Source: Cloacibacterium normanense (GTDB lineage Bacteria > Bacteroidota > Bacteroidia > Flavobacteriales > Weeksellaceae). Taken from it: a stretch of 64,000 nt of DNA. This document shows, piece after piece, positions 16,729 to 24,863 of the stretch (positions within the stretch are counted from its first letter, which is position 1; every line of letters begins with the position of its first letter). The notes beneath the pieces are model-generated. The model was not told the origin of the DNA. It saw only the letters and a program-made list of their open reading frames with translations, and did not search any database. The translations under genes were made by a program, and so were the position numbers. The stretch spans positions 273,582 to 337,581 of the forward strand of contig NZ_PTPZ01000002.1 in the NCBI RefSeq assembly GCF_002943105.1, written 5' to 3'.

Positions 16729-17958
16729 ATGAATTACAATGAACTCTATGAAATTTTAAAAGAAAACTTTGAAAAAAAAGGAAATTTCAAAATAATTGAA
16801 GACCTAAATGTAACGATAGAAACCATTCATTTTCATTCTAAAAAAGCAGATTTACTCAACGGTTCTTTTTCTACCACTTCTTGCGAAAAACACCAAACAC
16901 ATTTCAAAAAAAACAATGAAAATCAAACGCTTTACGGTTTTTCCAGTATTGATGTAAAAGATTTTGACATCGAAAGAAATAAACATTTTGACTATTATAT
17001 TCTCAAAAGAGCAGATGTAGAAATCGCCGAAGGAACGCTTATTTTTTTCCATGGATTGAACGAGAAAAAGTGGGACAAATATTTACCTTGGGCTTATGAA
17101 TTGGCTCAAAAAACCAAAAAAGCCATCATTCTTTTCCCGATTGCGTTTCACATGAACAGAGCCGAAGAAATCTGGAGTGACAGACGTGCAATGGTAGAAG
17201 TAGCACAGTTCAGAAAGAAAAATTATCCCGAAAATACCAATTGTTCATTTGTAAATGCAGCCATTAGTTCACGTTTAGAAGCGCATCCTCAGAGAATTTT
17301 TTGGTCTGGTTTTCAGACGTATTCAGATGTGATACAAGTGGTGAAAGACATTAGAAATCAGAAGATTAAAAGTATTTCAACGGAAACTTCTATTGATTTA
17401 TTTGGCTATTCTATTGGTTCATTTTTGTCGATGATTCTAAAAATGGCAGATCCGGAAGGAATTTTTGAAAACTCAAAACTCTTTTGTTTTTGTGGCGGAA
17501 TGACTATTGACAGAATGTTTCCGATTTCGAAATACATTATGGACGCAAGAGCAGCCATCAAAATGCAATCTGTTTTTGCAGAATTATTGAGTTCAGATTT
17601 TCAGTCTGATGAAAGATTAGGACATTTTCAGGACGAGAAATTACATCCGCAGGAAAGTTGGTTCAAAATGATGTTGAGGTATAATTATTTTCAAAAAGAA
17701 AGAGAAGAAAGAATTAAAAAATTGCATCATCAAATAAAACTCTATGTTCTTGAAAAAGATGAAGTTGCGCCTCCAATTGAAGCACTCAATACTTTACAAG
17801 GCGGTTACAGAAATATAAAAACTGAAGTGGAAATTCAGGATTTTTCTTATGAATATTCGCACATGGTTCCGTTTCCTTTAACGAACAAAATTCAGAAAGA
17901 AGTAACAAAAGCTTTTCATCATTTTATCAATTCTGCGAGTGAGTTTTATAAGGGTTGA
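16729..17958 (+). CDS. DUF6051-type alpha/beta-hydrolase-like protein
   Basis: About 409 residues. The oxyanion motif FFHG (about 106-109) and the nucleophile elbow GYSIGS (about 226-231, Ser228) show an alpha/beta-hydrolase fold, and a late His in EYSHMVPF could complete a triad. Overall it resembles the DUF6051 group, whose substrate is not known. The ATG at 16729 is chosen, but ATGs at 16720 and 16723 are equally possible. No signal peptide. Stands alone between mnmA and a convergent gene. Confidence 0.7.
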   Translation: MNYNELYEILKENFEKKGNFKIIEDLNVTIETIHFHSKKADLLNGSFSTTSCEKHQTHFKKNNENQTLYGFSSIDVKDFDIERNKHFDYYILKRADVEIAEGTLIFFHGLNEKKWDKYLPWAYELAQKTKKAIILFPIAFHMNRAEEIWSDRRAMVEVAQFRKKNYPENTNCSFVNAAISSRLEAHPQRIFWSGFQTYSDVIQVVKDIRNQKIKSISTETSIDLFGYSIGSFLSMILKMADPEGIFENSKLFCFCGGMTIDRMFPISKYIMDARAAIKMQSVFAELLSSDFQSDERLGHFQDEKLHPQESWFKMMLRYNYFQKEREERIKKLHHQIKLYVLEKDEVAPPIEALNTLQGGYRNIKTEVEIQDFSYEYSHMVPFPLTNKIQKEVTKAFHHFINSASEFYKG

Positions 17959-17960
17959 TT

Positions 17961-18386
17961 TTATCCAAAACAGTCTTTAAAACTAAAATATAGAATTATT
18001 AAAGCTAATCCTCCAAAGATTATTTGGTCTATTAAAACATCATAGCGATATTTGGGAAGTTGATGTTCTGGATAATCAATTTCCCAAACCTTTGTATTAG
18101 CAAATTTTGTTAAAATTTCTGGAGTTATGGGAATTCTTTTTACTCTATCATAAGGTCTTTTAAAGAAAATTTTTCCAATTGAAAAGCTACTGCTTATTTC
18201 TTCTTCATTATGAAAATACCATAAATAGTTATCAAAATTGACATTATATTTTTTGTGATAACTTTCAAGAAATTCATCCATATCATCTCCACAAACTCCT
18301 AAAGAAAAAATATCAGTGTCAGGAAAAATATTATCTTCTTTTAAGCAATCTTTTGTAAAATCTACAATTTCTTCTATAGTAATCAT
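17961..18386 (-). CDS. DUF1493 (acyl-carrier-like) protein with a C-terminal membrane helix
   Basis: 141 residues. The first half (MITIEEIVDFTKDCL...DTDIFSLGVCGDDMDEFLESY) matches the DUF1493 pattern, a four-helix fold related to acyl carrier proteins, with GDDMDEFL at the usual place of the carrier serine motif but no serine. The C-terminus has a hydrophobic helix (IIFGGLALIILYFSF). Start at 18386 chosen because the longer frame adds Lys-rich residues lying in an intergenic repeat-like stretch. Role unknown. Confidence 0.65.
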   Translation of the reverse strand: MITIEEIVDFTKDCLKEDNIFPDTDIFSLGVCGDDMDEFLESYHKKYNVNFDNYLWYFHNEEEISSSFSIGKIFFKRPYDRVKRIPITPEILTKFANTKVWEIDYPEHQLPKYRYDVLIDQIIFGGLALIILYFSFKDCFG

Positions 18387-18413
18387 TTTCAATTTTGCAC
18401 TTTCAATTTTCAA

Positions 18414-19154
18414 TTACTTCACCAACCAATCCTTAAAATCTTTCACGCGTTCTCTACTTACCGTAATTTCCTCGGCAGGTTGCGCTTGCAATTCTACTTT
18501 GTAATTCGGTGAAGTATGAATGTTTTTGATACAATCTGAACTGATGATAAACTGTCTGTTTACACGGAAAAACGTTTTTTCATTCAAAACTTCTTCCAAT
18601 TCATCTAAGGTAAAATCTGTCGGAAAACTGCGTTCTAAAGTCTGTGCATAAACAATTTTGTTTTCAGAATAAAAACAGCAAATTTCTTCAGTTTTGATGA
18701 CCTTCAAATTATATCCAATTTTCACTAGAATTCTAGATAATTTCGGTTGATTTTCTTTGATTAAAGATTTCATTTCCAAAGCGTTGTGTGTTTCTTCTGA
18801 AGGCAAAAAACTTTTGAATTTTTCAATTGCTTTGGCTAAATCTTCTTCTGAAATTGGCTTGAGAAGATAATCTATGGAATTGAGTTTGAAGGCTTTTAAG
18901 GTATATTGATCAAAAGCAGTAGTGTAAATGATGAAACTTTTGGTAGGAACTTTCTCAAAAATATCAAAAGACAAACCATCACCCAAAACGATGTCTGAAA
19001 ATATCAGTTTCGGATGTTCGTTTTTACTGAACCAATCTACAGCGTCTTCCACAGAATGGAGCGTTGCAACCAATTGTAAATCAGTAAAATTGCTTAATAA
19101 TCTTTCGAGTTTTCTCGCGGCTGGTTTTTCGTCTTCTATAATTACTACTTTCAT
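18414..19154 (-). CDS. LytTR-family response regulator
   Basis: 246 residues. Receiver domain (1-120) with acidic pocket Glu7, Asp8 and phosphoacceptor Asp54 (FSDIVL); LytTR DNA-binding domain from about 140 to 246 (RILVKIGYNLKVIKTEEICCF ... FFRVNRQFIISSDCI). LytTR proteins bind two 9-10 bp direct repeats one face of the helix apart. Just such repeats stand before three nearby transcription units (21601-21671, 22454-22524, 24787-24857), so it is the likely regulator of them. It is the last gene of the 2TM/kinase block, 117 nt after the preceding gene. Confidence 0.93.
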   Translation of the reverse strand: MKVVIIEDEKPAARKLERLLSNFTDLQLVATLHSVEDAVDWFSKNEHPKLIFSDIVLGDGLSFDIFEKVPTKSFIIYTTAFDQYTLKAFKLNSIDYLLKPISEEDLAKAIEKFKSFLPSEETHNALEMKSLIKENQPKLSRILVKIGYNLKVIKTEEICCFYSENKIVYAQTLERSFPTDFTLDELEEVLNEKTFFRVNRQFIISSDCIKNIHTSPNYKVELQAQPAEEITVSRERVKDFKDWLVK

Positions 19155-19271
19155 ATTTTCAATTCAAAGTTCAAGGTAAAGTTTGGTTTTCTAATGTCAT
19201 TCTGAGTGAAGTGAAACGGAATGAAGAATCTATTTTTAAGAATAATTTCATCTCCAAATTAGCTCATTTTT

Positions 19272-19583
19272 TCAAATTTTCAAATTTCTATTTCTTTCCA
19301 TCAATTCACGTATTTTCTTTTCTTCCCAGTTTTTTCCGAGGATAAAATTAGGCAAGAAAACGGATAAACCATGAGCAAAAAGTCCAATTCCCCAAAGTCC
19401 GATTCCCCAGAATTGATTCTGCTGGAAAAATGTTTCAAAAGAATCGTATTTTATGGATGTAGACAGAATTAAAAACAAGTTGACCAACACATAAACCAAA
19501 GCGTGAATATAGAAACCTTTGATTTCTTTCACCCTTTTTCTGGCTCTTTCGTATTGAATATTTTTATCGTTTATAGGTTCCAT
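19272..19583 (-). CDS. 2TM-domain small membrane protein
   Basis: 103 residues with the full 2TM pattern: a basic N-terminal helix (YERARKRVKEIKGFY), a first membrane helix (IHALVYVLVNLFLIL), a short outer loop, a second helix (FWGIGLWGIGLFAHGLSVF) and the end motif NWEEKKIRELMER. Function of the domain is unknown; it often occurs with LytS-type kinases in Bacteroidota. Separated by only 4 nt from the 2TM gene before it, so surely one transcript with it. Confidence 0.85.
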   Translation of the reverse strand: MEPINDKNIQYERARKRVKEIKGFYIHALVYVLVNLFLILSTSIKYDSFETFFQQNQFWGIGLWGIGLFAHGLSVFLPNFILGKNWEEKKIRELMERNRNLKI

Positions 19584-19587
19584 TTTT

Positions 19588-19884
19588 TTAATTTTTTTGT
19601 TTGTATTTCTCCATTAATTCTTTGGTTTTTCTTTCTTCCCAATTTCTGAAATAAGGTGTAAATAAATAAATTCCGTAACCCAAAAGAAAAATTCCCCACA
19701 AGATTACAATCCAAACGCTGTAATTTCTAGAAATATTAAGAAGATTCCCGTCATAATTTCGGCTAACAATGAAATAACCCACTGCTAAATATCCCAAAAC
19801 CATGTAATAATACGTTCTGATGTCTTTTACTCTTTTTTGTGCCTTTTTGTAAGCAATTTCGTTGAATTTATCTTGATTTTTCAT
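19588..19884 (-). CDS. 2TM-domain small membrane protein
   Basis: 98 residues from the ATG at 19884 (MKNQDKF); an ATG at 19896 would overlap the kinase stop by 10 nt. Same plan as its neighbours: KKAQKRVKDIRTYY, two membrane helices (YMVLGYLAVGYFIV and WIVILWGIFLLGYGIYLF) and the end motif NWEERKTKELMEKY. It is more diverged in the loop than the other copies. Lies between the kinase and the next 2TM gene. Confidence 0.85.
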   Translation of the reverse strand: MKNQDKFNEIAYKKAQKRVKDIRTYYYMVLGYLAVGYFIVSRNYDGNLLNISRNYSVWIVILWGIFLLGYGIYLFTPYFRNWEERKTKELMEKYKQKN

Positions 19885-19886
19885 AG

Positions 19887-21230
19887 TTATTTCCATTTTC
19901 TAGCGTTTTCTTCTTCTTTTTCCATGTATTTTTTGATTTGGCGTTCTTCCCAATCTGTTCCGATTCCGAAAGTCTTAATTCCGTGAGAAATTACACCGAT
20001 TCCCCAACCTAACATTGGCCACCAAAACCAATGATATTTAGGCGAAGTTTGGAAGTTGATAAAAATTAAAAATGGGATAAAAATGCAGTAAGAAATTAAG
20101 TTTCCGTAGAAACCTTTGAGTTCTTCTACGCGTTTTGCGGCTTTTTCGTAAGCCAATTGTTCTTGTGATGGAGTATATGGATTCATAGGGTTCAATTTTT
20201 CTGTTAAAATAGGGAGTTTCACACGGAAGAAAGTTTCTGATTTTTCTACAAAGACATTTCTTTCGGTTAATAAATTATATCTCGAAACTATGTTCGCTAA
20301 ACCTACTCCTGTAGATTTATTCGGCAATTCTCTTGTTTGCAAATTATTTTCGATGATGAGGTTTCCTTTTTCTGTAAATATTTTGATATTCAATGGTTTA
20401 GATGAAGTAGCAAAATTATGTTTAATCGAATTTTCGAGCAAAAGTTGCAGAGAAAGTGGCACTACAAAACCTTTTTTGTCTTCTTCAGAAATATTGAATT
20501 CAAAGGTTACAGCGTCTTCAAATCTCGTTTTCAGCAGTTCGCAATAGGTTTTGGCAAAATCTATTTCTTCTTCCACCGAAACCAGTTCTTTGTCTTTTTG
20601 TTCCAAAACATAGCGATAAATTTTCGACATAGAATTGGTAAAACGTTGCGCTTGAACAGGATTTTCTTCAATCAAAGAGTCTAAAACGTTCAGAGAATTG
20701 AATAAAAAATGCGGGTCTAATTGATTTTTTAAACTTTCGAATTGCGCATTGGCTGATTTGGCGATGAGTTTTTGTTCTACTACTTCTTTTTTGGTAGAGT
20801 TTTTCCAAGCCGCCATAAAACCTCTAGCGTGACCAATTGCCGAAATCATAATCGCAAAATTGATGAAAAACCAATTGATGAAGTTCATCTCTCCATTGAA
20901 GAATTTTTCTGGATTTTTGCCTTGTATTACAATGAAATTCAAATAATTACAAAAATAAACCAGTGCAACATTCATCACCAAAGTTCCTACAATTGCGGCG
21001 ATGGTTCTTTTGCGTGTTTCATCTGTCCACGAGAATTTAGAATCTAGATAATCGTTTAAAAAACCGTTTCCTAAACCTATGAAAAACGTGTACATTCCAG
21101 AAATAAGGAAAGTAACAGAGTATCTTTCGAATGTTTTTTCTTCTGGATCAATTAAGAAGATAAAAAGACTTACAATAATATTGATGTAGAGTAGGTTAAG
21201 TGCCGTTTTTTTGATTACCTCGAGTTTCAT
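19887..21230 (-). CDS. LytS-type sensor histidine kinase fused to a C-terminal 2TM domain
   Basis: 447 residues. N-terminal four-helix membrane region (about 8-135), then a His_kinase core with the phosphoacceptor block QLDPHFLFNSL (His174) and an ATP-binding domain with N-box LLENSIKHN and G-box GVGLANI. From about residue 347 a full 2TM domain follows (YEKAAKRVEELKGFY, two helices, DWEERQIKKYM), with no stop codon or frame change between. It probably phosphorylates the LytTR regulator at 18414-19154. The fusion makes it a four-copy 2TM locus. Confidence 0.92.
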   Translation of the reverse strand: MKLEVIKKTALNLLYINIIVSLFIFLIDPEEKTFERYSVTFLISGMYTFFIGLGNGFLNDYLDSKFSWTDETRKRTIAAIVGTLVMNVALVYFCNYLNFIVIQGKNPEKFFNGEMNFINWFFINFAIMISAIGHARGFMAAWKNSTKKEVVEQKLIAKSANAQFESLKNQLDPHFLFNSLNVLDSLIEENPVQAQRFTNSMSKIYRYVLEQKDKELVSVEEEIDFAKTYCELLKTRFEDAVTFEFNISEEDKKGFVVPLSLQLLLENSIKHNFATSSKPLNIKIFTEKGNLIIENNLQTRELPNKSTGVGLANIVSRYNLLTERNVFVEKSETFFRVKLPILTEKLNPMNPYTPSQEQLAYEKAAKRVEELKGFYGNLISYCIFIPFLIFINFQTSPKYHWFWWPMLGWGIGVISHGIKTFGIGTDWEERQIKKYMEKEEENARKWK

Positions 21231-21253
21231 TTTCTAAAAATAATATTTTAAAA

Positions 21254-21547
21254 TTATTTTTCGTTTAAAATTTCTTGGATTTTTCTTTCTTCCCAGTTTC
21301 TGCCTAAAAACAGCTCACCACCAAAAACCGATAAACCATGAGCCAATAAGCCGAAACCCCAGAAAAAAGCCGTGTAATAATTATCTATGTTATTAAAACC
21401 TTTTCCGTCTGCAATTGCATTAGAGAAAATAATAAATACGTTTACCAATACGAAAACCAAAGCGTGCGTGTAAAAACCTTTGATTCTTTTTACGTGCTTT
21501 CTAGCGTTTTCTAGTTTCTGTTCTTGTGTTGTTTTGTACGTTTCCAT
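21254..21547 (-). CDS. 2TM-domain small membrane protein, first gene of the kinase operon
   Basis: 97 residues: ENARKHVKRIKGFY, helix THALVFVLVNVFIIF, helix FFWGFGLLAHGLSVFGG, end motif NWEERKIQEIL. Closely similar to the copy at 19272-19583 (shared KGFYxHALVxVLVN), which points to tandem duplication. Stop codon is 23 nt before the kinase ATG. Upstream lie a TACCTTTA -7-like box and the paired LytTR-type repeats, so this gene opens the operon. Confidence 0.85.
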   Translation of the reverse strand: METYKTTQEQKLENARKHVKRIKGFYTHALVFVLVNVFIIFSNAIADGKGFNNIDNYYTAFFWGFGLLAHGLSVFGGELFLGRNWEERKIQEILNEK

Positions 21548-21600
21548 AGTGTTTGAATTTTAAAAATTAATATTTTGTGATGGGGTTAAATTTCTTGATG

Positions 21601-21671
21601 TAAAGGTAGTTTTATAAGAGGCGCTTTCAAATTTTAGTTGACTGAACCGTCATTTTTGTATACTGAATTGT
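21601..21671 (-). promoter_or_regulatory. Promoter and paired LytTR-type sites of the 2TM/kinase operon
   Basis: In the direction of transcription: ACAATTCAGT (21671-21662), 11 bp, ACGGTTCAGT (21650-21641), 32 bp, TACCTTTA (21608-21601, 7 of 8 to TAnnTTTG). The same 21-bp period and 32-bp gap recur at 22454-22524 and 24787-24857. Confidence 0.7.
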
Positions 21672-21716
21672 AAAAAAGATGTTGGATTTTTTAGTTAAAG
21701 AAAACTATAGAAAATA

Positions 21717-21743
21717 AAAAACCACGAAATTTTCGTGGTTTTT
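21717..21743 (-). terminator. Terminator of the helical-repeat protein gene
   Basis: Perfect 12-bp palindromic arms AAAACCACGAAA / TTTCGTGGTTTT around one base (21718-21742). It lies 19 nt past the stop codon at 21762, so the kinase operon beyond it needs its own promoter. Confidence 0.8.
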
Positions 21744-21761
21744 ATAGAATTTTTTTTAAAA

Positions 21762-22418
21762 CTATTTCGCTTGAGCAATGAAATAATTTGCTTCACCTTG
21801 TCCCCAATTTGGGTCAAGAGACGATTTTATTTTGTAAGTTTTGAACTGTTCTAAAGCTTTCTTAAAAAGTTCAATGCCTTTGGTTTTGCTTCCGCCAAAT
21901 TGTTCTGGTGTAAAATACAAATCTTCGGCTTCCATAATTGTAATTCTAGGATTTTCTGGGTCTATTTTTTTGGCTTCGTTTAAAGCATTTTGTGCAGCTT
22001 GTCCTTCAGTTTGCCATCTTTCCATAGGATTTACCATCATTTTAAGCCCGTGATTCATTTTTTTCAAAATATAGATTTCTGCATTATTTGGAGAAAGCGC
22101 TTCTGCTTTGTCAATATAATTTTGAGCCTCTTTTGCCACTTCGTCTAGTTGTGCAATTTGGTTTTGTTGCATCAGTGTTCTTCCTTTTTTTAGAATCGAA
22201 AAAGCGGCGTAATAATACGGTTGCCAAAGTGTTTTTTCTTTGTCTCCAATTCTTGCAAAATCATTGGCTTGAGCAGTGTAATCATCTGGATTAGGTTTTG
22301 GCATTTCGATGGTTTGAACTTTCGGCATCATGGCTTTTTCGTAAGCAGTTTGGGCAAAAGTATAAGTAGTTGTAAATGCGAAAGAAAGTGCTAAAATGGT
22401 TTTTTGTAAAGTTTTCAT
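21762..22418 (-). CDS. Secreted helical-repeat (TPR-like) protein
   Basis: 218 residues with a signal peptide (MKTLQKTILALSFAFTTTYTFA) and no lipobox, so periplasmic or exported. The mature part is helical with TPR-like pairs (AKEAQNYIDKAEALSPNNAEIYI, AQNALNEAKKIDPENPRI, GIELFKKALEQFKTYKI). No enzyme motif. It lies between the TonB receptor and the 2TM/kinase operon, has its own promoter with paired LytTR-type sites and its own terminator. It may be a partner of the receptor or the sensor; that is inference. Confidence 0.75.
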   Translation of the reverse strand: MKTLQKTILALSFAFTTTYTFAQTAYEKAMMPKVQTIEMPKPNPDDYTAQANDFARIGDKEKTLWQPYYYAAFSILKKGRTLMQQNQIAQLDEVAKEAQNYIDKAEALSPNNAEIYILKKMNHGLKMMVNPMERWQTEGQAAQNALNEAKKIDPENPRITIMEAEDLYFTPEQFGGSKTKGIELFKKALEQFKTYKIKSSLDPNWGQGEANYFIAQAK

Positions 22419-22453
22419 ATGTAATATTTTTTAGTTGTTTCAATTTTATGGTT

Positions 22454-22524
22454 CAAAGATATTTTGAAAGAAATTTTCTTGAAATTTTTGTTCACCGAAC
22501 TGTAGTTTTTCTTGACTGAATGGT
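22454..22524 (-). promoter_or_regulatory. Promoter and paired LytTR-type sites of the helical-repeat protein gene
   Basis: In the direction of transcription: ACCATTCAGT (22524-22515), 11 bp, ACAGTTCGGT (22503-22494), 32 bp, TATCTTTG (22461-22454, full -7 match). No -33 TTG, as expected for an activated promoter. Confidence 0.72.
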
Positions 22525-22550
22525 TTGTATGGTCAATTTTGGACTTAATT

Positions 22551-24767
22551 CTATAAGTTATTATTAATGGCTTCTTGAGTTCTGTCAGTCCCAAAACTGA
22601 TGAATGCACCGATGAAAACAAAAGTATTGGTAGGAGGAACGATGGCTCTAGATTTCAGACCATTGCTAGAAAAATTGTATCCAAATTCATTTTTAGTTCC
22701 TAGAACGTTATTGATAGAAAGCACCAAAACGGTAAAAGCTCTCGCATCTTTTTTGCCTAAATTCGGTAAATAATTAAGACTGAAATTCACCGCTTGATAA
22801 TCTTTTACAAAGCCTTGATTTTTGAGAACAGTATTGCCATTTTCGGTCACGAAATTGTAATATGGTCTTCCAGAATTGTAATTGTAAGAAATATTAAATC
22901 CTGTTTTCCAATTGGTTACAAATTTTTTAGCCACAAAAGAAAGTGTATGTTTTGCCGCAAAATTGGGGAATAAACTTTCGGTGTAATTCAGGTAATCTCT
23001 TTTAGAATCTAGGTAAGAATAAGATACCCAATAATCTATATTTTTCAAAGATTTTTTATCTCGCCAAAATAATTCTATACCTTTTGCATATCCACTTCCA
23101 TTATTATTAAGAGCGATAGGTCTGTAAAAATCTGTGGTGGTTTTTATTAAGTCTTGATATTTTTTGTAATACGTTTCCAATCTCAAACTTCTTCCATCTG
23201 CTGCTCTTTGAACTTGAAAAATATAATGGTCAGCTCTTTGATAGTTGGGTTGATAATTTTCGGTGAAAAATCTACTTTCAGGATTTTGGAAGAAAGTACC
23301 GTAAGCTAATGAACTTGTCCATTCTTTAGAAATTCTGTATGCCATGGCAAATCTTGGCGAAAAATTCCAGCGGTTGATCGAAGAAGAGTTTTCTGCTCTT
23401 GCTCCTATTTTTAAAGATAAATCATTGCTCATTCCCAAATCGGTTTCTGTGAAAAGTGATGTGATATCATCTCTAAATTCATAATTTTTTTGAGCGATGG
23501 AAACCCAAGTTTCTTCTTTGGTAGTGTTCAGTTCTATTCCTGCTCTTATTGCCGAAATTTTAAATAATTTTCTCTCAATCAATGCTTTGGCGTTGAAATA
23601 ATTGCCTTTAGAATCTATATCATTATTGAATGGAGAACTTCCGTTTTGGTCTACATTAGAAAAATGAAGAATATTTTGATTATAAGTATATGAACTTCCA
23701 AGATTCAAAGTATATCTGCCAAATTTTTCTCGGTAAGAAAGCGAGTGAAACGTATTTTTCCCGTTTTGATTGATTTTATCAGAAGAAGTTTCGTCGTCTA
23801 AATTAGGAGAAGAAAGTTTCATAGAACTGGTGTCATAACTTCCGTAATATTTGATAAAACCGCCTCTTGACGTTTTAATTCTGAAGTTTCCATTGCCACC
23901 AAAATTTTGAGGTGCTTTTTCGAAATCGGTATTGAATTTCAGAATTTTCTGCATGAGTTCTAGGTTAGAATAGCCTAAAGAAATTCCGTAAGAATGTGTT
24001 TTTTCTTGATTAACTCGCTGAATTCCGCCGCTTGCAAAAATGGGAGAAATCCCAAAATCTGCAGCATTTCTCTCTGGTAAATCGATACTTTCCAAAGCTA
24101 AAACTCCAGATAAAGCTTGTCCGTAAACTGCTGAATAACCACCACTTGAAAATACATTTCCTTTAAAAAGTGAAGTATTCAATCTATCCATCGCTTTAAT
24201 TCCGGGTACAGAATTTCCGAAATAATTATTGACCAAATTTCCGTCCATGAAGAATTTGGTTTCCGTTCCGGTTCCTCCTCTCACGAAAAGACCTTCTGAT
24301 TCTCCTACTTTTTGAACTCCAGGTAAGGTTTCTAGCGCCGATGAAATTTGACCATTTGCTCCAGCTGTTGTGTAGACGTCAATGGGCGTCAATAGAGTAG
24401 TGGCGCGTTTTTTATCGCTGGCTTCTATACTTCCCGCAGAAATGACTACTGCATCTATTTCGCTCACCGATTCTTTTAGTTCAGCATTTAGAATAAGGTT
24501 TTTGTCTTCAATTTGAATAGATTTTTCGATTTCTATAAATTTAGGATGAGAGAAAATCAAGGTTTGGCTTCCTTTTTCAGAAGTTTCAAACTTATAATTT
24601 CCTGTTTCGTCTGTTGTAGCGCCATCATAAGTATCTCTAAGTGTTACAGAAACATCTTTCAGCGGTTTGTTGTTTCTTCCTAAAACTTTTCCAGAAATGG
24701 TAATTTGAGCAATTAAGGTAAAGGTAAAGGCAAAGGTAAAGACTAATGTAAAAATGCGAGTTTTCAT
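22551..24767 (-). CDS. TonB-dependent outer-membrane receptor
   Basis: 738 residues. Signal peptide MKTRIFTLVFTFAFTFTLIA, a carboxypeptidase-regulatory-like beta domain (about 21-105), a plug domain (about 120-230, with LETLPGVQKVG and VRGGTGTETKFFMDG), and a 22-strand barrel ending in GAFISFGTDRT and a short polar tail. Substrate not readable; no SusD partner is present, so it is more likely a siderophore, metal or peptide receptor than a SusC. The promoter has the paired LytTR-type sites. Odd point: the hydrophobic core of the signal peptide is coded by a hexanucleotide repeat (24715-24738). Confidence 0.93.
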   Translation of the reverse strand: MKTRIFTLVFTFAFTFTLIAQITISGKVLGRNNKPLKDVSVTLRDTYDGATTDETGNYKFETSEKGSQTLIFSHPKFIEIEKSIQIEDKNLILNAELKESVSEIDAVVISAGSIEASDKKRATTLLTPIDVYTTAGANGQISSALETLPGVQKVGESEGLFVRGGTGTETKFFMDGNLVNNYFGNSVPGIKAMDRLNTSLFKGNVFSSGGYSAVYGQALSGVLALESIDLPERNAADFGISPIFASGGIQRVNQEKTHSYGISLGYSNLELMQKILKFNTDFEKAPQNFGGNGNFRIKTSRGGFIKYYGSYDTSSMKLSSPNLDDETSSDKINQNGKNTFHSLSYREKFGRYTLNLGSSYTYNQNILHFSNVDQNGSSPFNNDIDSKGNYFNAKALIERKLFKISAIRAGIELNTTKEETWVSIAQKNYEFRDDITSLFTETDLGMSNDLSLKIGARAENSSSINRWNFSPRFAMAYRISKEWTSSLAYGTFFQNPESRFFTENYQPNYQRADHYIFQVQRAADGRSLRLETYYKKYQDLIKTTTDFYRPIALNNNGSGYAKGIELFWRDKKSLKNIDYWVSYSYLDSKRDYLNYTESLFPNFAAKHTLSFVAKKFVTNWKTGFNISYNYNSGRPYYNFVTENGNTVLKNQGFVKDYQAVNFSLNYLPNLGKKDARAFTVLVLSINNVLGTKNEFGYNFSSNGLKSRAIVPPTNTFVFIGAFISFGTDRTQEAINNNL

Positions 24768-24786
24768 AATTCTGTTTTTGATGAAG

Positions 24787-24857
24787 CAAAGGTATCTCTG
24801 CTCATTTCCGAAAAGAAATAAGTTTTACTGAACCGTAAAAAATAGAAACTGAACCGT
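24787..24857 (-). promoter_or_regulatory. Promoter and paired LytTR-type sites of the TonB receptor gene
   Basis: In the direction of transcription: ACGGTTCAGT (24857-24848), 11 bp, a second identical ACGGTTCAGT (24836-24827), 32 bp, TACCTTTG (24794-24787, full -7 match). The two half-sites are identical over 10 bp. Confidence 0.78.
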
Positions 24858-24863
24858 AGAAAA

